A stretch of 9,353 nt of DNA. Source: Longimicrobium sp. Its GTDB lineage: Bacteria > Gemmatimonadota > Gemmatimonadetes > Longimicrobiales > Longimicrobiaceae. Under the pieces are notes generated by a model. That model searched no databases. It was not told where the DNA came from and was given only the letters and a program-made list of their open reading frames with translations. The stretch covers positions 1-9,353 of the forward strand of contig JAUJMI010000118.1 of NCBI GenBank assembly GCA_030446945.1, read 5' to 3'. This document shows, in pieces, positions 5,551 through 9,353 of this stretch. A program made the translations under genes and the position numbers. Position 1 is the stretch's first letter, and each line of letters opens with the position of its first letter.

Positions 5551-6702
5551 GTGAGAATCGCACACCTCGCAGACCTCCACCTGGGCTTCCGCGCCTACCA
5601 CCGCGTCACGCCGCGGGGGATCAACGTGCGCGAGGCGGACGTGGCCGACGCCTTCCGCCGCGCCGTTGCGCGCGTGTGCGACCTGCGGCCGGACATGGTG
5701 CTGGTGGCGGGCGACATCTTCCACACCGTGCGCCCCTCCAACACCTCCATCGCCGAGGCGTTCCGCCAGTTCAGCATCCTCACCGAGCGCCTGCCGGGGG
5801 TGCCGGTGGTGATGATCGCGGGGAACCACGACTCGCCCCGCTCGTCGGACACGGGCAACATCCTCCGCCTGTTCTGCGAGATCCCGGGGATCCGGGTGGT
5901 GACCGAGGAGTGCAGCCACGTACGGCTGGAGTCGATCGACACCTCGGTGATGTGCATGCCGCACAACGCCCTGGCGTGCGACCACGAGGCGTCGATGGAC
6001 CCCGATCCCGCCTCCGCCAACAACATCCTGATGCTGCACGGCACGGTGAGCGGGAGCGTGGCCGAGCAGAAGATGCGCTACGTCACCGAGTACGGCGGCG
6101 CCATGGTGGCCGACACCAGCATCGGGCCGGAGCGCTGGAGCTACGTGGCGCTGGGGCACTACCACCTGGTGACCGAGCTGGCGCCGAACATGTGGTACGC
6201 CGGCGCCATGGAGCGCACCTCCACCAACATCTGGATGGAGACGGGGGAGAAGGGATTCCTCGTCTACGACACCGAGCGCCGCGCCGCCGAGTTCCACCCC
6301 GTGGAGACGCGCAGCACCGTGGACCTCCCCCGGCTGGAAGGGCGCGGGCTGAGCGCGGCGGAGCTGGACGAGCGCATCCGCGCGGCGGTCGAGAGCGTCC
6401 CCGGCGGGATCGCGGCGCGCATCGTACGGCTGGTGATCACCGACGTGCCGCGCAACCTGGTGCGCGAGCTGAACCACCGCCGCATCCGCGAGTGGAAGGC
6501 CGAGGCGCTCCACTTCCACCTCGACGCGCGGCCCCCCGAGGTGCGGCGGCGGATCGGCTCCGGCGCGCCCATCCGCAGGCAGACGCTGCAGGAGCAGGTG
6601 GCGGCGTACCTGCGGAGCTGGCCGCAGAACCCGGGGATCGAGCGCGAGCGGCTGGTGGAGCTCGCCACGACGTACGTCGACCGGGCGGGGGAGGCGGTAT
6701 GA
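5551..6702 (+). CDS. sbcD: SbcD / Mre11-family DNA nuclease subunit
   Basis: This 383-residue protein is the nuclease subunit of the SbcCD (Mre11-Rad50) complex. It is a manganese-dependent phosphodiesterase that cuts hairpins and processes blocked double-strand ends. All metallophosphatase motifs are present: HLADLHLG with D8 and H10, AGDIFH with D55, GNHD (91-94), MLHG with H163, and GHYH with H203 and H205. The motif GDIFHTVRPSN resembles archaeal/eukaryotic Mre11 (GDLFH..RPS) more than the GDLFD of Escherichia coli SbcD. Residues from about 245 onward form the capping and Rad50-binding region, which is poorly conserved. The length is near the 400 residues of the E. coli protein. The start is a GTG at 5551, fixed because RIAHLAD is the first strand of the fold; no Shine-Dalgarno is visible. 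Its stop overlaps the sbcC start. Confidence 0.95.
   Translation: MRIAHLADLHLGFRAYHRVTPRGINVREADVADAFRRAVARVCDLRPDMVLVAGDIFHTVRPSNTSIAEAFRQFSILTERLPGVPVVMIAGNHDSPRSSDTGNILRLFCEIPGIRVVTEECSHVRLESIDTSVMCMPHNALACDHEASMDPDPASANNILMLHGTVSGSVAEQKMRYVTEYGGAMVADTSIGPERWSYVALGHYHLVTELAPNMWYAGAMERTSTNIWMETGEKGFLVYDTERRAAEFHPVETRSTVDLPRLEGRGLSAAELDERIRAAVESVPGGIAARIVRLVITDVPRNLVRELNHRRIREWKAEALHFHLDARPPEVRRRIGSGAPIRRQTLQEQVAAYLRSWPQNPGIERERLVELATTYVDRAGEAV
6687..6694 (+). promoter_or_regulatory. Shine-Dalgarno that fixes the sbcC start
   Basis: GGGGGAGG lies within the end of sbcD, 4 nt before the ATG at 6699. It is the clearest ribosome-binding site in the window and supports this start over any upstream in-frame codon in the long open frame that runs through sbcD. 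Confidence 0.75.
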
Positions 6703-9143
6703 GGCTCATCTCCCTCAAGCTGCGCAACTTCCGCCAGCACGCGCGCACGGACATCGCCTTCCGGCCGGGGCTCACCGGGATCATCGGGCCCAACGGGGCG
6801 GGGAAGAGCACCATCCTGGAAGCCATCGCCTGGGCCGTGTACGGCGCGGCGGCGGCGCGCGGCACCAACGACACCATCCGCTTCGCGCGGGCGGGGCAGG
6901 GCGCACGGGTGGAGGTGGAGCTCCAGTTCGAGCTGGGCGGCCACGAGTACCGCGTGGTGCGCACCCTCAGCAAGGCGGAGGTGTTCCTGGATGGCGGCGT
7001 GGCCCCCGTGGCGGCCACGCTGGGGGGCGCCACGGCGTACCTGCAGGGGCGCCTGGGGATGTCGCGCGAGGAGTTCTTCAACACCTACTTCACGGGGCAG
7101 AAGGAGCTCGCCTTCCTCGCCACGATGGGGCCGGCGGACCGGGGGCGCTTCCTGAGCCAGGTTCTGGGATACGAGAGGCTCCGCCGCGCGCAGGAGCTGG
7201 CCCGGGTCCGCCGCAACGAGCTGCGCACGGAGATCCGCGCCCTGCGCGCCGCATTGGGCGACCGCGGCGAGATCGCGGCCGCGCGCCAGGCCGCCGAGCG
7301 CCGCGTGGCCGAAGCCCTCGAAGCTCTGCGCGCCGCCGAGCGCGAGGCGGAGGACGCCCGCGCCGCGCTGAAACTGGTGGAGCCGCGCTGGGCCGCCGCG
7401 CAGTCCGCCCGCGAGCGCTTCCGCGAGCTGACCCACGCCGCGGACGCAGCCCTGCGCGACCGCGACGCCGCCCGCCGCGACGCCACCCGCGCCGAGGGCG
7501 AGCTGGCCGTCGTCGACGGCGCCGAGAAGGACCTGGCCCCGCTCCGCGAGCAGCTCGCCGTGCTCCCCGCGCTCGCCGAGGAGGGCACGCGCCTGGCCGG
7601 CCTCGCGCGCCACGACGAGCGCCGCAAGTCGCTCGCGGCCCAGATCGCCGACGCGGAGGGCGAGACGGAGCGCACCATCGCGCGCCTGGCCAAGCTGGAC
7701 ACGGCCCCGGACCTGGAGCGCCGCTATGCCGCCGAGCTGGAGCAGCTCCGCGCCCGCCGCGCCGGTGCGGAGGGGGAGCTGGAGGAGAGCAAGACGGCGT
7801 GGCTGCGCGATCGCCAGGACGCCGAGACGAAGCTTCAGTATTACCGCGACCGCGGCGCGGAGCTGAAGGAGCAAATTCGCTCGATCAAGGAGCTGGGCGC
7901 GGATGGGATCTGCCCCACGTGCGGGCGGCCCGTCGGAGCGGACTACGAGCGCCTCCTGGACGAGCTCGAAGAGCAGTGGATCTCCATCGTGCAGGACGGG
8001 AAGTGGTGGTCGTCCCGCTTCGACCAGCTCAAGGACAAGCCGGAGGAGGTCGCCAACCTGGAGGCGCTTACGCACGACCTCTCGCGCCAGGTGGAGGACC
8101 GCACGCAGAAGCACACCCGCTGCCAGGCCGCCCTCCAGGAGCGCGAAGGGCTGCTCAAGGAGCGCACCCAGCGCGAGGCGAGGCACGCGGAGCTGGCCGC
8201 CGAGCTGGCCGCGACCCCGGCCGGCTACGACGCCGCGCGTCACAAAGAGGTGGAGTCGCGCATGCGCGAGCTGCGCGACGTGGAGAAGCGCGCCGCGCGC
8301 CTGGAAGAGACCGCCCGACGCCGCGCGGACTGGGAGCGCGACCGCGCCGAAGCCGCCGCCCGCGAGTCTGCCGCCGAGGCGCGCGCGCAGGCCGCCGCGT
8401 CGGAGCGCGAGGCCCTCGGCTTCTCCGAGGAAGCGTTCGCCGCCGCCCGCGACGAGCACACGGTGGCCGACGGCCGCGCCCGCGCCGCCGACCTGCGCGC
8501 AGCCACCCTGCGCGGCGACGTGAACACGGCCGAGCAGGCGTTCCAGGCCGCGCGCCACGCGGAGGACGAGTACAACCGCCGCGCCGCCGAGGTGGAGACG
8601 CAGGAGACCGACTTCCGCTACCACGACGAGCTGGACGCCGCCTACACCGACCTCCGCCAGGAGCTCAACGACCAGGTGCGCCCGGAGCTCTCCGAGATCG
8701 CCTCCGCCTTCCTGGCGCAGCTCACGGATGGGCGCTACACGGCGATGGAGATCGACGAAGGCTACAACATCATGGTGCTGGACGAGGGCGAGGAGAAGCC
8801 GGTGATCTCCGGCGGCGAGGAGGACGTCGCCAACCTGGTGCTGCGCCTCTCGCTCTCGCAGATGATCGCGGAGCGCGCCGGCCACCCGCTCTCCCTGCTG
8901 ATCCTGGACGAGGTGTTCGGCTCGCTGGACGTTGCACGCCGCGACAACGTCGTCCAGCTCCTCCACGCGCTGGAAGGCCGATTCGAGCAGGTGATCCTGA
9001 TAACCCACGTCGACGGCATCCGCGAGAGCCTGGACCAGGTGCTCCGCGTGGACTTCGACGAGCGCGCCGCCACCTCCATCGTCCGCGAGGACAACGTGGA
9101 CGGCACCGCGGAGATGCCGGAAGCGCCGATGGCCGCGGACTGA
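6699..9143 (+). CDS. sbcC: SbcC / Rad50-family ATPase with zinc hook
   Basis: This 814-residue protein is the SMC-like ATPase that partners SbcD, tethering DNA ends and driving nuclease access. The N-terminal half-site has GPNGAGKST (Walker A, 30-38) and a Q-loop in FTGQKEL (Q134). Two coiled-coil arms, about 155-395 and 415-640, are rich in Ala/Glu/Arg. They flank the zinc hook CPTC (C405 and C408), which joins two molecules through one zinc. The C-terminal half-site has ISGGEE (703-708, signature), LLILDEVFGSLD (733-744, Walker B plus D-loop) and ITH with H770 (H-loop). At 814 residues it is shorter than Escherichia coli SbcC (1048), so the arms are compact and nearer Rad50 proportions. The ATG overlaps the sbcD stop (ATGA), implying coupled, equimolar synthesis. 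Every ATPase motif looks intact. Confidence 0.95.
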   Translation: MRLISLKLRNFRQHARTDIAFRPGLTGIIGPNGAGKSTILEAIAWAVYGAAAARGTNDTIRFARAGQGARVEVELQFELGGHEYRVVRTLSKAEVFLDGGVAPVAATLGGATAYLQGRLGMSREEFFNTYFTGQKELAFLATMGPADRGRFLSQVLGYERLRRAQELARVRRNELRTEIRALRAALGDRGEIAAARQAAERRVAEALEALRAAEREAEDARAALKLVEPRWAAAQSARERFRELTHAADAALRDRDAARRDATRAEGELAVVDGAEKDLAPLREQLAVLPALAEEGTRLAGLARHDERRKSLAAQIADAEGETERTIARLAKLDTAPDLERRYAAELEQLRARRAGAEGELEESKTAWLRDRQDAETKLQYYRDRGAELKEQIRSIKELGADGICPTCGRPVGADYERLLDELEEQWISIVQDGKWWSSRFDQLKDKPEEVANLEALTHDLSRQVEDRTQKHTRCQAALQEREGLLKERTQREARHAELAAELAATPAGYDAARHKEVESRMRELRDVEKRAARLEETARRRADWERDRAEAAARESAAEARAQAAASEREALGFSEEAFAAARDEHTVADGRARAADLRAATLRGDVNTAEQAFQAARHAEDEYNRRAAEVETQETDFRYHDELDAAYTDLRQELNDQVRPELSEIASAFLAQLTDGRYTAMEIDEGYNIMVLDEGEEKPVISGGEEDVANLVLRLSLSQMIAERAGHPLSLLILDEVFGSLDVARRDNVVQLLHALEGRFEQVILITHVDGIRESLDQVLRVDFDERAATSIVREDNVDGTAEMPEAPMAAD

Positions 9144-9149
9144 CAGCGG

Positions 9150-9174
9150 ACAGGGTACAGGGAACAGGGAACAG
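9150..9174 (+). repeat. Tandem 7-bp tract, unit ACAGGGA, just after sbcC
   Basis: ACAGGGT, ACAGGGA, ACAGGGA and a partial ACAG run at exact 7-bp period, starting 6 nt after the sbcC stop. The tract is roughly complementary to the start of the C-rich tract at 9208-9256. In one register 19 of 23 positions pair (9152-9174 against 9207-9229) around a 32-nt loop, so the sbcC transcript could end in a long imperfect hairpin. Confidence 0.8.
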
Positions 9175-9207
9175 CAATCAAGAGCCCGCAGGTGCGCATT
9201 TGCCGGC

Positions 9208-9256
9208 TGTCCCCTGTCCCCTATCCCCTAATCCCTAATCCCTAATCCCTAATCCC
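9208..9256 (+). repeat. Tandem 7-bp array, unit TAATCCC, before trpE
   Basis: Seven consecutive heptamers occupy 49 bp: TGTCCCC twice, TATCCCC once, then TAATCCC four times without error. The gradient from TGTCCCC to TAATCCC looks like a tract that diverged at one end and was homogenised at the other. It stops 11 bp before the ATG of the probable trpE, which has no Shine-Dalgarno. On the minus strand the G-runs spaced by 3-4 nt meet the usual G-quadruplex rule. Confidence 0.9.
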
Positions 9257-9267
9257 TGCAGTCTCCC

Positions 9268-9353
9268 ATGCCGCTGTCCCCGACCTTTGATGAATTCCGC
9301 GCGCACGCACGCGACGCCACCCTCGTCCCCGTGTCGCTCGACTTCCTATTCGA
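9268..9353 (+). CDS. trpE: Probable anthranilate synthase component I, N-terminus only (runs off the window)
   Basis: An ATG at 9268 opens 28 codons to the window edge. The peptide includes FDEFRAHA (about 7-14), then TLVPVSLDFLF (18-28). This is the pattern at the start of TrpE: a short helix, then a V/I-P-V strand leading to the D-x-x-T-P segment of the tryptophan feedback site, which would follow just outside. TrpE with TrpG converts chorismate to anthranilate, the first step of tryptophan synthesis. The call rests on 28 residues. The related enzymes PabB or TrpE(G) fusions cannot be excluded. No leader peptide or attenuator is visible in the 124 bp upstream, which is occupied by heptamer tracts. 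Confidence 0.6.
   Translation, partial: MPLSPTFDEFRAHARDATLVPVSLDFLF

Noticed and set aside
5382..6698. In-frame extension upstream of sbcC, overlapping all of sbcD
   Set aside because: The translation is Arg/Pro/His-rich noise. The SbcC fold starts at MRLISLKLRNF with a good Shine-Dalgarno just before the ATG at 6699.
6264..9008. 914-codon open frame on the minus strand opposite sbcD/sbcC
   Set aside because: GC-rich third positions remove stop codons on the complementary strand. The translation is His/Gly/Arg-rich with no family pattern, and it lies over motif-complete sbcC.
9208..9256. Possible CRISPR or telomere-like repeat
   Set aside because: There are no spacers between units, so it is not CRISPR. 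The 7-bp unit and internal position in a bacterial gene array do not fit a telomere.

Overview
The window is about 70% GC by eye and carries dense, well-behaved bacterial genes. Two predicted lipoproteins point to a diderm bacterium. The GC level, the protein types and the intergenic repeats (7-bp tandem arrays, CTCTCC/GGAGAG palindromes, a TGTCATCCTGAG...GAAGGAT element) look most like Gemmatimonadota, possibly the Longimicrobium group. That assignment is pattern memory, not a search result, and another high-GC phylum is possible.

Layout. Positions 1-2400 are read leftward. They hold the 5' end of a truncated lipoprotein gene (1-77), a zinc-free quinone-oxidoreductase/VAT-1-like dehydrogenase (187-1203) and a lipoprotein of unknown function (1387-2400). 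Between the last two genes lie a 7-bp repeat array and a long hairpin. A divergent gap follows, then a rightward pair: a flavin reductase-like protein (2576-3055) overlapped by 20 nt by a six-span membrane protein fused to a spermidine-synthase-like domain (3036-4475). The 522-bp gap 4476-4997 has no convincing gene and contains several palindromic elements. A small, very basic protein (4998-5327) is read leftward and is divergent from sbcD (5551-6702) and sbcC (6699-9143), which overlap by ATGA. After another pair of 7-bp repeat tracts the window ends in the first 28 codons of a probable trpE (9268 onward).

How the genes work together. SbcD and SbcC form the Mre11-Rad50-type nuclease/ATPase complex that opens hairpin and blocked DNA ends; all core motifs of both subunits are intact. 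The flavin reductase and membrane aminopropyltransferase-like protein are probably co-transcribed and translationally coupled, but their shared pathway is not evident. The rest are single genes without obvious functional linkage.

I do not see a clear new multi-gene system. The most unusual signals are in the gaps. Tandem heptamer arrays lie directly against the start codons of two unrelated genes in the same transcript orientation. An inverted pair of heptamer tracts sits just after sbcC. A hairpin is better paired in one transcript direction than the other. The fused membrane/spermidine-synthase-like gene and the small basic protein next to sbcDC are the protein-level items most worth following.
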